Source: Treponema sp.
Lineage (GTDB): Bacteria > Spirochaetota > Spirochaetia > Treponematales > Treponemataceae
Assembly (NCBI GenBank): GCA_017962415.1
Contig: JAGCVK010000025.1
Location: 1-33,335 of the forward strand
Direction: 5' to 3'
Length of the DNA stretch: 33,335 nucleotides
Below, piece by piece: positions 16,174-24,295 of this stretch. The position numbers and the translations under genes are program-made. Numbering within the stretch: the first letter of the stretch is position 1; each line of letters starts with the position of its first letter. Under the pieces are notes generated by a model. That model saw nothing but the letters and a program-made list of their open reading frames with translations, ran no database searches and had not been told where the DNA came from.

Positions 16174-16971
16174 ATGAATATAATTTTTTATACAATTATA
16201 GTAGCTTTAATAATCGCTTTTATTCTTGGCGTTTTGCTTGGACTTTTTAAAAAGATTTTTCACGTTGATACAGATCCAAAAGTTCAAAAAGTTCGTGATG
16301 CGCTAAGTGGTGCAAACTGCGGCGGCTGCGGGCTTGCTGGTTGTGATGCCTTTGCAGCGGCTGTTGTAAAAGGCGACGTACCAACAAACGGTTGTGTTGC
16401 TGGCGGTTCTGATTGTGCAAAAAAGGTTGCAGAAATTTTGGGGCAGGCTGGGGTAGAAGTAAAGCCAAAAATTGCTTTTCTTGCGTGTGCCGGAACAAAA
16501 GAGTGTGCACAAGACAAAGCTGAATATATTGGAATCAAAACCTGTAAAGCTGCTCAACTTACATTAAGTGGAACTAAAAAGTGCGCTTTTGGCTGTATTG
16601 GGTTTGGAGACTGCGTAAAAGTTTGTCCGTTCGACGCGCTTTCTATGGGAGACAACGGACTTCCGCATGTAAATAAATCAAAATGTGTTGGTTGTGGAAA
16701 ATGCAGTTCAGTTTGTCCAAAACATTTGTTCCGCCTTATTGACGCTGATACAAAAGGTGCAATCGGAGTTTGTTCAAACAAAAGCGATAATAAGCCTCAA
16801 ATCAGAAAAGACTGTACTCGCGGCTGTATAAAATGCGGAATGTGCGCAAGAAAATGCCCTGAACAGGCTATTGATATTACTTCGGGACTTCCTGTAATTG
16901 ATTACACAAAATGTACCAGCTGCGGCACTTGTGTAAGCGCCTGCGTAGACAAGGTTTTTGTGATTTTGTAA
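16174..16971 (+). CDS. rnfB: Rnf complex subunit B (polyferredoxin)
   Basis: The 265 residues begin with one membrane helix (IIFYTIIVALIIAFILGVLL), followed by the RnfB-type four-cysteine domain NCGGCGLAGCDAF (Cys49, 52, 57 and 74). Four ferredoxin-like quartets follow: Cys137/141/147/151, 171/174/177/181, 218/221/224/228 and 247/250/253/257. It takes electrons from reduced ferredoxin and feeds them into the complex. Its ATG has ACGGAG 5 nt upstream. It closes the rnfCDGEAB order found in clostridia and treponemes. The purine permease gene follows after 32 bases. Confidence 0.94.
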   Translation: MNIIFYTIIVALIIAFILGVLLGLFKKIFHVDTDPKVQKVRDALSGANCGGCGLAGCDAFAAAVVKGDVPTNGCVAGGSDCAKKVAEILGQAGVEVKPKIAFLACAGTKECAQDKAEYIGIKTCKAAQLTLSGTKKCAFGCIGFGDCVKVCPFDALSMGDNGLPHVNKSKCVGCGKCSSVCPKHLFRLIDADTKGAIGVCSNKSDNKPQIRKDCTRGCIKCGMCARKCPEQAIDITSGLPVIDYTKCTSCGTCVSACVDKVFVIL

Positions 16972-17003
16972 TTCACCATAAAAAAAGGAGGAAAAAGTTT
17001 TTT

Positions 17004-18431
17004 ATGGAAAAGTTTTTTAAATTAAAAGAGAACGGAACTTCTGTAAAAACAGAAATTGTTGCCGGTCTTACAACGTTTATGACAATGGCTTACATCATCG
17101 CGTTGAATCCTAATCTTCTTACAGGTTTTGGAAATAACGGCGGTGCAGGGCTTTGGAATGGAATTTTCCTTGCAACTTGTATTGCTTCTGCAATCGGTAT
17201 GTTTGTAATGGCATTTGTTGCAAATAAGCCGTTTGCAATGGCTCCTGGAATGGGATTAAACAGCTTTTTTGCCTTTGTTATAGCGCAGATTGTATCTATA
17301 ACAGGTCTTTCTTATACACAGTCTTTTCAAGCTGGCCTTTGTATTATTCTAATTGAAGGTGTGATTTTTATTATTCTTTCAATATTTAATATCCGCGATA
17401 AAATTGTTAATGCAATTCCGCTTGGCGTTAGGCTTGGAATTGGACCTGCAATTGGACTTATGCTTATGAATATCGGGCTTGGTTCAAATGCCGGCGTTTA
17501 TTCTGATAAAGGCGGCCCATTTTTTGTAATGAGAGATTTCTTTGGAGCTCTTACAGCAAATTTCGCAAAAGATACAATGGGAAACGGCTATTCAGCAATG
17601 ATTTTGACTGTTGCTACAATGTTTGTCGGCCTTTTTACAATCATCGTTTTGAGCCATAAAAAAATCAAAGGTTCTGTAATTATTGGTATGCTTGCTGCAA
17701 GTGTTCTTTATTGGGCAGGTCAGGCAATCTTTTTTAAGCAAAATCCTTTTGAATCTTTGGCAAATGCTTCGTGGATTCCGCCGTTTAAGGATATGGCCGA
17801 AAATACTTTATTTAAATTCAGTTTTAAAAATCTTTCGCAGATTGGCTGGTTTACAATTATTACGCTGATAATCACTTTCTGTATTATCGATATGTTTGAT
17901 ACTATTGGAACTCTTGTAGGAACTGCATCTAAAGCAAATATGCTCGACAAAGACGGATATATGCCTAAGATGAAAGAAGCGCTTCTTGCAGATGCCGTTG
18001 GAACTGTCGCTGGTGCTTGTACTGGAACTTCTACTGTAACAACTTTTGTTGAATCTGCTTCGGGTGTAGAAGCTGGCGGCCGCACAGGACTTACAGCCCT
18101 TACAACTGGAATTGTTTTTCTTCTTTGTATTTTTATTGCTCCAATTGCTGCTATAATTCCTCCAGCTGCAACTTCTTCTGCTTTGATTTATGTTGGTATT
18201 TTAATGCTTGGCGGTCTTAAAAAGATTGATTTTGAAGATATTACACAGGCTGCTCCAGTTTTGATTATGCTTCTTGCAATGCCAGTTTCTGGTTCAATTG
18301 GACACGGAATTGGACTTGCCTTGATTACTTACACAATAATCAAACTGTTTACTGGAAAAGCTAAAGAGGTTTCTGTTTTGACTTACATTCTTTCTGCAAT
18401 TTTCTTGATAAAATTCTTTCTTGCTATTTAG
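17004..18431 (+). CDS. NCS2 purine permease, AzgA/PbuG (hypoxanthine/guanine) type
   Basis: The start at 17004 (MEKFFKLKENGTSVKTEIVA) matches the family and has AGGAGG 12 nt upstream, a long spacing; a longer frame from 16911 overlaps rnfB. The 475 residues have about 12-14 helices. Diagnostic AzgA-type segments are GLTTFMTMAYIIALNPNLL, MAPGMGLNSFFAF, FCIIDMFDTIGTLVGTASKA and the substrate loop TGTSTVTTFVESASGVEAGG. It should import purine bases (hypoxanthine, guanine or adenine) with protons. It may be co-transcribed with rnfB, and transcription stops at the strong hairpin at 18453. Confidence 0.9.
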   Translation: MEKFFKLKENGTSVKTEIVAGLTTFMTMAYIIALNPNLLTGFGNNGGAGLWNGIFLATCIASAIGMFVMAFVANKPFAMAPGMGLNSFFAFVIAQIVSITGLSYTQSFQAGLCIILIEGVIFIILSIFNIRDKIVNAIPLGVRLGIGPAIGLMLMNIGLGSNAGVYSDKGGPFFVMRDFFGALTANFAKDTMGNGYSAMILTVATMFVGLFTIIVLSHKKIKGSVIIGMLAASVLYWAGQAIFFKQNPFESLANASWIPPFKDMAENTLFKFSFKNLSQIGWFTIITLIITFCIIDMFDTIGTLVGTASKANMLDKDGYMPKMKEALLADAVGTVAGACTGTSTVTTFVESASGVEAGGRTGLTALTTGIVFLLCIFIAPIAAIIPPAATSSALIYVGILMLGGLKKIDFEDITQAAPVLIMLLAMPVSGSIGHGIGLALITYTIIKLFTGKAKEVSVLTYILSAIFLIKFFLAI

Positions 18432-18452
18432 ATTTGCCTAAATCTTAATATA

Positions 18453-18515
18453 AAAACACCCTGCCAAACATCTATGCAAAAAGTGCAAATGTTGTTTGGC
18501 AGGGTGTTTTTTTTC
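18453..18515. terminator. Strong two-way intrinsic terminator
   Basis: An 18-bp perfect stem (18453-18470 with 18493-18510; core CACCCTGCCAAACA) has a 22-nt loop that itself contains TGCA/TGCA. Eight or more Ts follow on the plus strand, and A-rich sequence on the other side gives a U-run for leftward transcripts. It separates the permease from the convergent leuD. Confidence 0.9.
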
Positions 18516-18557
18516 AGATTTCTTAATAAAACAATAGCGTTTAGATCAAAAAAAAAT

Positions 18558-19058
18558 CTATTTTGCAAACAAAGCCTTTTCAGCATCATCAACTGGGAAT
18601 TGATAGCTTTTTGAAAGACTTCCTGCAATTAATTTTACTTTTGCAGTTCCGTCATCGTTTAGTACAATTTTACATTCTGTATCTTTATCAGAAAATGTGC
18701 GGAACATATCTGCAAGAGATTTTCTGTCAATTTCAATAGCCATAAGATTATTTGTAAACATATCTTTGCGGAATGATTTTGCAAAAGTTGGCGCAACTAC
18801 TGTGTTAATAGCATTTACTTCAAGAGCCCAAGGTGCATGCTCGCGCTCTGAGCCGCAGCCAAAATTTTCTCTTGTAATGATTACTTTTTTTCCGGCAATA
18901 TCATTTGAAGGATTAAATCCGTTGATTTTAAGATTTTCAAAAAGGTGTGAAGTAAGTTCCTGTTTAGGAAGTTCTGTAAGATAGTTTTCAGCAATGATTT
19001 CGTCGGTGTTTATATCCGATCGATCCAAAAACAGCACCGGGCCGCCAAATGTTTTCAT
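18558..19058 (-). CDS. leuD: 3-isopropylmalate dehydratase small subunit (LeuD-like)
   Basis: The 166 residues form an aconitase 'swivel' domain: DINTDEIIAENYLTE near the N-terminus and RENFGCGSEREHAPWAL in the middle are the conserved substrate-contact segments of LeuD-type small subunits. With LeuC it isomerises 2- to 3-isopropylmalate in leucine synthesis; related short subunits act in homoaconitase or dimethylmalate dehydratase, so the substrate is not certain. No leuC or other leu gene is adjacent, which is unusual. GGAG lies 7 nt before the ATG. It has its own promoter (19123-19151) and faces away from the branched-chain amino acid importer. Confidence 0.88.
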   Translation of the reverse strand: MKTFGGPVLFLDRSDINTDEIIAENYLTELPKQELTSHLFENLKINGFNPSNDIAGKKVIITRENFGCGSEREHAPWALEVNAINTVVAPTFAKSFRKDMFTNNLMAIEIDRKSLADMFRTFSDKDTECKIVLNDDGTAKVKLIAGSLSKSYQFPVDDAEKALFAK

Positions 19059-19075
19059 TTTAATCTCCAGTTTTT

Positions 19076-19090
19076 AGGCTGATTCAGCCT
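19076..19090. promoter_or_regulatory. Palindrome in the leuD leader
   Basis: AGGCTGATTCAGCCT has 7-base arms around one central base. It lies between the leuD promoter and its Shine-Dalgarno, so it could be a repressor site or a small RNA hairpin near the ribosome site. Confidence 0.45.
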
Positions 19091-19122
19091 TTTTATGCAA
19101 CGAATTTATACGTCTTATTAAA

Positions 19123-19151
19123 AATATAACACTAAACAGATTCAAAATCAA
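19123..19151 (-). promoter_or_regulatory. leuD promoter
   Basis: On the minus strand TTGATT (plus 19146-19151) and TATATT (plus 19123-19128) are 17 bases apart, placing the transcript start near 19116 with a leader of roughly 57 nt. Confidence 0.55.
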
Positions 19152-19206
19152 TTAAACTTTTTAAAATCAAATAATATGAACAAGACTTTCATATAAAATA
19201 CACATA

Positions 19207-19264
19207 TTTGAAAAATCAAAAAAACGGAGTGAAAGCGGGTGCAAAATACACTCTGAGCGTCTTT
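19207..19264 (+). repeat. Conserved intergenic element, copy A
   Basis: This stretch matches copy B at 32082-32140. Both begin TTTGAAAA, then 26-27 bases of A/G-rich sequence, then GCAAAATACAC, two variable bases and TGAGCGT. Over the last 30 bases (19235-19264 against 32111-32140) I count 25 identities. It occupies the gap between leuD and livJ (19059-19400), which otherwise holds the leuD promoter and AT-rich sequence. Function unknown; no open reading frame in it is convincing. Confidence 0.6.
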
Positions 19265-19400
19265 GCAGACTTGCACAAATTTATTATGAGTAAGTCTTGA
19301 ATAATAAGCAAAAAGTTTTAGAAACTTAGAAAACAAGACCTTTAATAAGAATGTATCTTTGTGGTAATATAAAAAAACTTTTAAAAACAAGGAAAGAATT

Positions 19401-20573
19401 ATGAAAAAATCATTTGTTTACCTTGCTTCTGCACTTATGGCATTTGCCTTTGTAAGCTGCGGCGGCGAAAAAAGTAATGTTGTAAAAATTGGTGTTTATG
19501 AACCTGCATCTGGAGATAACGGTGCTGGCGGAAAACAGGAAACTCTTGGTATTCAGTATGCCAATTCTATTACTCCAACTGTAGAAATTGGCGGAAAAGA
19601 ATACAAAGTTCAGCTTGAAATCGTTGATAATGAATCATCAAATGATAAAGCTGTAACTGCTGCTTCTGAACTTGTAAGCAAGGGCGTTTCTGTTGTTCTT
19701 GGCTCTTATGGTTCTGGTGTTTCAATTGCTGCAAGCGACACTTTTGCTGCCGCTGATGTTCCTGCAATTGGTGTTACTTGTACAAATCCACAGGTAACGC
19801 TTGGAAACAATCATTATTTTAGAATCTGCTTCCTCGATCCATTCCAGGGCTCAGTTCATGCAAATCTTGCAAAAGAAAAGTTTGGTGCTAAAAAGGCATA
19901 TGCTCTTGCAAAACTTGGCGATGACTATTCTGTTGGACTTTGCAATTACTTTATTGAAGGTTGTAAAAAACTTGGAATCGAAGTAATTTTTGAAACATTC
20001 CCAGACGGAACTTCTGATTTTGCAGCTTATGTTGCAAATGCAAAAAATAACAAAGCTGATGTTTTCTTTTCTCCAGTTTCTATTGAAGCTGCTGCTTTGA
20101 TTATTGAGCAGGCTAATACACAAGGCCTTTCAATTCCAGTTCTTGCTGGCGATACATGGGATTCTAACGTTGTTTTGGCTGCTGCAAACGGAACAAATCT
20201 CAATGTTTATGTCACAACTTTCTTTGTAGAAGGTAGTGAAGACGAAAATGTTGTAAAATTTGTAGACGGTTTTAGAAATTATCTTAACACAAACTCTACA
20301 GCTAAAACAAATAACGGTGGAGATGATGAAATTGCGGCTGTTTCTGCAATGGGCTTTGACGCATACTATACAGCTCTCGAAGCTCTTAAATCAGCTGGCA
20401 GCACAAAATCTTCTGATGTTATGAAGGCTCTTCCTTCTGTAAAATACAACGGAATTTCGGGCTCTATCGCATTTGACCAAAATGGCGATGCAGAGCGCGA
20501 TGTTGCTTACATCAAAAAAGTAAACAATACAACTGGAAAGTGGGACTTTATTGCTATTCAGAAAGTAAACTAA
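19401..20573 (+). CDS. livJ: Branched-chain amino acid-binding lipoprotein (LivJ/LivK type)
   Basis: It has 390 residues, with signal peptide MKKSFVYLASALMAFAFVSC and acylated Cys at residue 20. The mature protein shows the type I periplasmic-binding fold of LivJ: VKIGVYEPASGDNGAGGKQ, ELVSKGVSVVLGSYGSGVSI, VPAIGVTCTNPQVT, AKLGDDYSVG. It delivers Leu/Ile/Val, or another amino acid or amide, to LivHM. AAGGAAAG precedes the ATG. A stem-loop separates it from livH, commonly a device for making more binding protein than transporter. Confidence 0.88.
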   Translation: MKKSFVYLASALMAFAFVSCGGEKSNVVKIGVYEPASGDNGAGGKQETLGIQYANSITPTVEIGGKEYKVQLEIVDNESSNDKAVTAASELVSKGVSVVLGSYGSGVSIAASDTFAAADVPAIGVTCTNPQVTLGNNHYFRICFLDPFQGSVHANLAKEKFGAKKAYALAKLGDDYSVGLCNYFIEGCKKLGIEVIFETFPDGTSDFAAYVANAKNNKADVFFSPVSIEAAALIIEQANTQGLSIPVLAGDTWDSNVVLAAANGTNLNVYVTTFFVEGSEDENVVKFVDGFRNYLNTNSTAKTNNGGDDEIAAVSAMGFDAYYTALEALKSAGSTKSSDVMKALPSVKYNGISGSIAFDQNGDAERDVAYIKKVNNTTGKWDFIAIQKVN

Positions 20574-20583
20574 TTTAAAATAC

Positions 20584-20614
20584 GACGGTGGTTTTGACAT
20601 GTTCAACCACCGTC
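20584..20614 (+). promoter_or_regulatory. Stem-loop between livJ and livH
   Basis: GACGGTGGTT (20584-20593) pairs perfectly with AACCACCGTC (20605-20614) around an 11-nt loop. It is followed by ATTTATC, not a run of Ts, so it is more likely an mRNA stabiliser for the livJ 3' end or a partial attenuator than a full terminator. Confidence 0.7.
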
Positions 20615-20632
20615 ATTTATCAGGAAACGTAG

Positions 20633-21517
20633 ATGAACTTTTTTCAGGCTAATCTGCCTTATCTTCTTGCAGGTATTTCTACCGGTGGCCAGTATGCTCT
20701 CATTGCGATTGGATACACTATGGTTTACGGTATTTTAAGACTTATTAATTTCGCGCACGGCGATGTTTTTATGGCGGCTGGACTTATTATGATTTATTCT
20801 TATACCGTTATGCCGCTTTGGATTTCTATTCCCTTAACAATTATTCTTACAGTTCTGCTTGGATTTGCTATTGAACGAACTGCTTACAAACCTTTAAGAA
20901 CTGCACCTCGTATGTCTATTATGATTTCTGCAATCGGAATGTCATATCTGATTCAGAATCTTGCTTTATATATTACAGGCGGACTTTTAAAAACTTACCC
21001 AAAAATTCCTTGGATAAGCGATTCTATAACAATTTTTGGAGCTATTACAAAGCGGGTAACTGTGATTACTCCTTTCCTTACAATATTTCTTGTAGTTGGG
21101 CTTGTTCTTTTGATTAAATATACAAAAATCGGAATGGCAATGCGCGCAGTTTCCCGCGATTTTGAAACTGCTCAGCTTATGGGAATCAAAATTGACTCTG
21201 TAATTTCAATGACTTTTATAATCGGCTCTTTCCTTGCTGCTGTTGGCTCAATTTTGTTCTTTTCTAATTATCCGGGAGTTACACCAACTGTTGGTGGTAT
21301 GCCGGGCCTAAAAGCCTTTGTAGCAGCTGTTTTTGGTGGAATTGGTTCAATTCCGGGCGCTGTAATTGGAGCCTTTTTAATTGGTATTTGTGAGAACATT
21401 ATAAAAGGTCTTGGCTGGACAACCTTTAGCGACGCTTTTACTTTTGTTCTTTTGATTTGTGTTTTGATGTTTATGCCAACAGGTCTCTTTGGCGAAAAAC
21501 AGACCGATAAGGTTTAA
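20633..21517 (+). CDS. livH: Branched-chain amino acid ABC permease LivH
   Basis: The 294 residues have about eight helices. QYALIAIGYTMVYGILRLIN and FAHGDVFM are the hallmark LivH opening; SRDFETAQLMGIKIDSVIS is the ATPase-docking loop, and GGMPGLKAFVAAVFGGIGS with PGAVIGAFLIG is the conserved C-terminal block. AGGAAA lies 5 nt before the ATG. It forms the pore with LivM. The next gene starts 24 bases on. Confidence 0.92.
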   Translation: MNFFQANLPYLLAGISTGGQYALIAIGYTMVYGILRLINFAHGDVFMAAGLIMIYSYTVMPLWISIPLTIILTVLLGFAIERTAYKPLRTAPRMSIMISAIGMSYLIQNLALYITGGLLKTYPKIPWISDSITIFGAITKRVTVITPFLTIFLVVGLVLLIKYTKIGMAMRAVSRDFETAQLMGIKIDSVISMTFIIGSFLAAVGSILFFSNYPGVTPTVGGMPGLKAFVAAVFGGIGSIPGAVIGAFLIGICENIIKGLGWTTFSDAFTFVLLICVLMFMPTGLFGEKQTDKV

Positions 21518-21541
21518 TCTTTTGTTGAGGTTATTTGATTT

Positions 21542-22609
21542 ATGGAAAATACTAAGAAAAAAAGAGATTTGTTTATCAGTTTTGGACTTTTAGCATTTTT
21601 GTTTGTTGTTTTGATTATTCTTGAACACACAATCCGTCCAACATCAATTTTGTTTACAGTTTTAAAAAAAGGTGCAATTTATGCCCTTGTTGCTGTAAGT
21701 ATGAATCTTTTAAACGGCTTTACAGGTCTTTTCAGTCTTGGTCAGGCTGGCTTTATGCTGCTTGGCGCTTACACTTATGCAATCTTTACAATTCCGCTTG
21801 AAGCTCGTGCGCAGGTTTACCAGTATTTTGAAGGCGGAGCAATTCATTTTACTCTGCCGGTAGTTGTTGCAATGGTTCTTGCAGGCCTTGTGGCTGCTTT
21901 TTTTGCATATTTGATAGGACTTCCTGTTCTACATTTGAAGTCAGATTATCTTGCAATTGCAACGCTAGGTTTTGCAGAAATCTTGAGAGCAATTTTCCAA
22001 TGGGATAAACTTGGTGTAATCACAAACGGCTCAAACCTTTTGCGAAAATATCCGGTTTTTAAATCTACAACTTTCTATTTTGTGGTAAGCGGCGTTTGTA
22101 TTGCGCTTATTGTGTTGCTTATTAATTCAACTTATGGCCGTGCTTTTAAGGCAATTCGTGATGATGAAGTTGCAGCTGAAGCTATGGGAATAAATCTTGC
22201 TCATCATAAAAAACTTGCTTTTACAATCAGTTCGTTTTTTGCAGGCATTTCTGGCGCACTTTTGGCAATGTTTCAAACAACAATTCAGGCGAGCCAGTTT
22301 AAATCTGCAATGACTTATGAGATTCTTTTGATTGTTGTAATTGGCGGAATTGGTTCTGTTACAGGAAGCTGCATTTCTTCGTTTCTGTTTATTGCCTGTT
22401 CTGAATGGTGGCTCCGCTTCCTTGATAATGCAAATCTGAACTTTACTTCAATTCAGATTTTGCGTCCAGGTTTTAGAAAAGTTGTGTTTTCTATCGTAAT
22501 TATGTGTATCGTACTTTTCTATCAAAAAGGAATTATGGGCGACAAGGAATTTTCGATTAAGGGAATATCGGGCTTCTTTAAGAAATTAAAATCAAAAAGG
22601 AATAAATAA
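21542..22609 (+). CDS. livM: Branched-chain amino acid ABC permease LivM
   Basis: The 355 residues have roughly ten helices. AVSMNLLNGFTGLFSLGQAG is the LivM signature, and FKAIRDDEVAAEAMGINLAH is the docking loop for the ATPases. ILLIVVIGGIGSVTGSCISS follows. A weak GAGG serves as Shine-Dalgarno. The stop overlaps the livG ATG by one base (TAATG), so the two are translationally coupled. Confidence 0.92.
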   Translation: MENTKKKRDLFISFGLLAFLFVVLIILEHTIRPTSILFTVLKKGAIYALVAVSMNLLNGFTGLFSLGQAGFMLLGAYTYAIFTIPLEARAQVYQYFEGGAIHFTLPVVVAMVLAGLVAAFFAYLIGLPVLHLKSDYLAIATLGFAEILRAIFQWDKLGVITNGSNLLRKYPVFKSTTFYFVVSGVCIALIVLLINSTYGRAFKAIRDDEVAAEAMGINLAHHKKLAFTISSFFAGISGALLAMFQTTIQASQFKSAMTYEILLIVVIGGIGSVTGSCISSFLFIACSEWWLRFLDNANLNFTSIQILRPGFRKVVFSIVIMCIVLFYQKGIMGDKEFSIKGISGFFKKLKSKRNK

Positions 22610-23502
22610 TGGCATCTTCAAAAAACATTTTGAAAATGGAAAATATCACAATGCAGTTTGGCGGCGTTGTTGCTGTTGATAATCTTTCTCTCGAAGTAAA
22701 TGAAGGAGAAATCGTTTCTCTGATTGGACCAAACGGAGCTGGAAAAACAACTGCATTTAATGTTGTAACTGGAGTTTACGCGCCAACTAATGGCGCTGTG
22801 TGGTTCAACTCAAATAAAATTGTAGAAAATCATCCTCGCAGAAAAATGAAAAAACTTTATGCAGGAAAAGATAAAACTGAATTTAGCGGACATTTGGAGC
22901 CAACTCCAGATAAAATCACCAAACTTGGAATTGCCCGCACTTTTCAGAATATCAGACTTTGGAAAAGTCAGAGCGTTTTTGATAACGTTTTGATTGCAAA
23001 GCACCTTCGCCGCACTTCAAATGTTTTTACAGCAACTTTCCGCCTCAACTGGAAAGAAGAAAAAAAGCAGCGCGAAGAAACTGCCGAGCTTCTTAAGATT
23101 CTTGGCCTTTATGATGTAAAAGATGAACTTTGTACGTCTCTTCCTTATGGACTTCAGCGCCGCCTGGAAATTGCGCGCGCACTTGCAACAAATCCAAAGC
23201 TTCTTCTTTTAGATGAACCTGCAGCCGGAATGAATCCTCAGGAAACTGCCGAGCTCACAGATTTTATCCGGAAAATTCGCGAAGAATTTCATCTTTCTGT
23301 TTTGATGATTGAACATCATATGGATCTTGTAATGGATATTTCTGACAGAATCTATGTTTTGAATTTTGGCGCACTTATTGCAAAAGGAACTCCAGACGAG
23401 ATTCAAAATAATCCGGACGTTATTGCAGCTTATCTTGGAGAATCTGATGCGGACAGCGATTATAATGATGAAGTTTATGCAGAACAGGAGGAAGCCGAAT
23501 AA
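22609..23502 (+). CDS. livG: Branched-chain amino acid ABC ATPase LivG
   Basis: The ATPase has Walker A GPNGAGKTT, the LivG-specific GIARTFQNIRLW Q-loop region, signature PYGLQRRLEIARAL (usual form YGQQRR; one Gln is Leu here), Walker B LLLLDEPAAGMNP and the H-loop LMIEHHMDLV. At 297 residues it is about 40 longer than the common 255. The extra length lies in a lysine-rich insert of roughly 20-25 residues after Walker A (RRKMKKLYAGKDKTEF region) and a Glu/Asp-rich tail ending YAEQEEAE. It works with LivF to power import. It overlaps livF by one base. Confidence 0.92.
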   Translation: MASSKNILKMENITMQFGGVVAVDNLSLEVNEGEIVSLIGPNGAGKTTAFNVVTGVYAPTNGAVWFNSNKIVENHPRRKMKKLYAGKDKTEFSGHLEPTPDKITKLGIARTFQNIRLWKSQSVFDNVLIAKHLRRTSNVFTATFRLNWKEEKKQREETAELLKILGLYDVKDELCTSLPYGLQRRLEIARALATNPKLLLLDEPAAGMNPQETAELTDFIRKIREEFHLSVLMIEHHMDLVMDISDRIYVLNFGALIAKGTPDEIQNNPDVIAAYLGESDADSDYNDEVYAEQEEAE

Positions 23503-24212
23503 TGCTCGAAATTAAAAACTTACATGTTTCTTACGGCGGAATCAAAGCGCTTCGCGGTATTAATATTGATGTTCCAGAAGGAAAAATTGTTACATTGATT
23601 GGCGCAAACGGAGCTGGAAAATCAACCTTGCTTCGTACAATAAGTGGCCTTGTAAAAGCTGAAAGCGGTTCAATTTTGCTTGACGGAAAAGAACTTTCAG
23701 GACTTCCAATTAACAAAATTTGCGCAGAAGGAATTGCTTTAAGTCCGGAAGGCCGCCGCGTTTTTACAGATTTAACTGTTTTAGAAAACTTAAGAATCGG
23801 ATCATATCTTCGTAACGATAAAAAAGAAATTGAAAAAGATTTGGAATGGGTATTTGATCTTTTTCCTCGCCTAGAAGAACGTTCCTGGCAGTTTGCCGGA
23901 ACTTTAAGCGGCGGTGAGCAGCAAATGCTTGCGGTTGGGCGAGCCCTTATGAGCAGACCTAAAATTCTTATGCTTGATGAGCCTTCGCTTGGCCTTGCTC
24001 CACTTGTCGTTCAGCAGATTTTTAATATTATCCGCGAAATTAACAATGCGGGCGTTACAGTTTTGCTTATTGAACAGAATGCAAATATGGCACTAAAAAC
24101 AGCTGATATTGCTTATGTTATTGAAACCGGCGAAATAGTTTTGAGTGGAAGCGGAAAACAGATGCTTGAAAATCCATCTGTTCGCGAAGCATATCTTGGC
24201 AAAAAGAAATAA
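23502..24212 (+). CDS. livF: Branched-chain amino acid ABC ATPase LivF
   Basis: The 236 residues are typical for LivF: HVSYGGIKALRGINIDVPEG, Walker A GANGAGKST, signature LSGGEQQMLAVGRALM, Walker B ILMLDEPSLGLAP and H-loop VLLIEQNANMALK. It completes the livJHMGF importer. Its ATG overlaps the livG stop, with AGGAGG upstream (23488-23493). A weak hairpin with a T-run follows at 24253. Confidence 0.93.
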   Translation: MLEIKNLHVSYGGIKALRGINIDVPEGKIVTLIGANGAGKSTLLRTISGLVKAESGSILLDGKELSGLPINKICAEGIALSPEGRRVFTDLTVLENLRIGSYLRNDKKEIEKDLEWVFDLFPRLEERSWQFAGTLSGGEQQMLAVGRALMSRPKILMLDEPSLGLAPLVVQQIFNIIREINNAGVTVLLIEQNANMALKTADIAYVIETGEIVLSGSGKQMLENPSVREAYLGKKK

Positions 24213-24252
24213 AAGTCGGGCCGTTTAAGCTCAAAGTAGGCTCATAAAAGGA

Positions 24253-24271
24253 GGAAACTATTTCCGTTTTT
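24253..24271 (+). terminator. Weak terminator after livF
   Basis: GGAAA-CTA-TTTCC is followed by GTTTTT. The stem is only 5 bp, so readthrough into the next gene is likely. It overlaps the proposed -35 of the CDF gene. Confidence 0.3.
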
Positions 24272-24289
24272 AAAAAGAAGTAGTACAAT
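24261..24289 (+). promoter_or_regulatory. Possible leaderless promoter of the CDF gene
   Basis: TACAAT (24284-24289) ends 6 nt before the ATG at 24296, with a weak -35 (TTTCCG) 17 bases upstream. No Shine-Dalgarno is near the ATG, which fits a leaderless start. Confidence 0.35.
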
Positions 24290-24295
24290 TGAATT

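Noticed and set aside
19059..19122. T-box or amino-acid leader for leuD
   Set aside because: The leader is only about 57 nt and holds just one small palindrome; there is no specifier loop or TGG antiterminator sequence.
19148..19390. 80-codon leftward ORF in the leuD-livJ gap
   Set aside because: No ribosome site and Phe/Lys-rich AT-driven composition. Its similarity to the ORF at 31931-32218 comes only from both crossing the shared DNA element.
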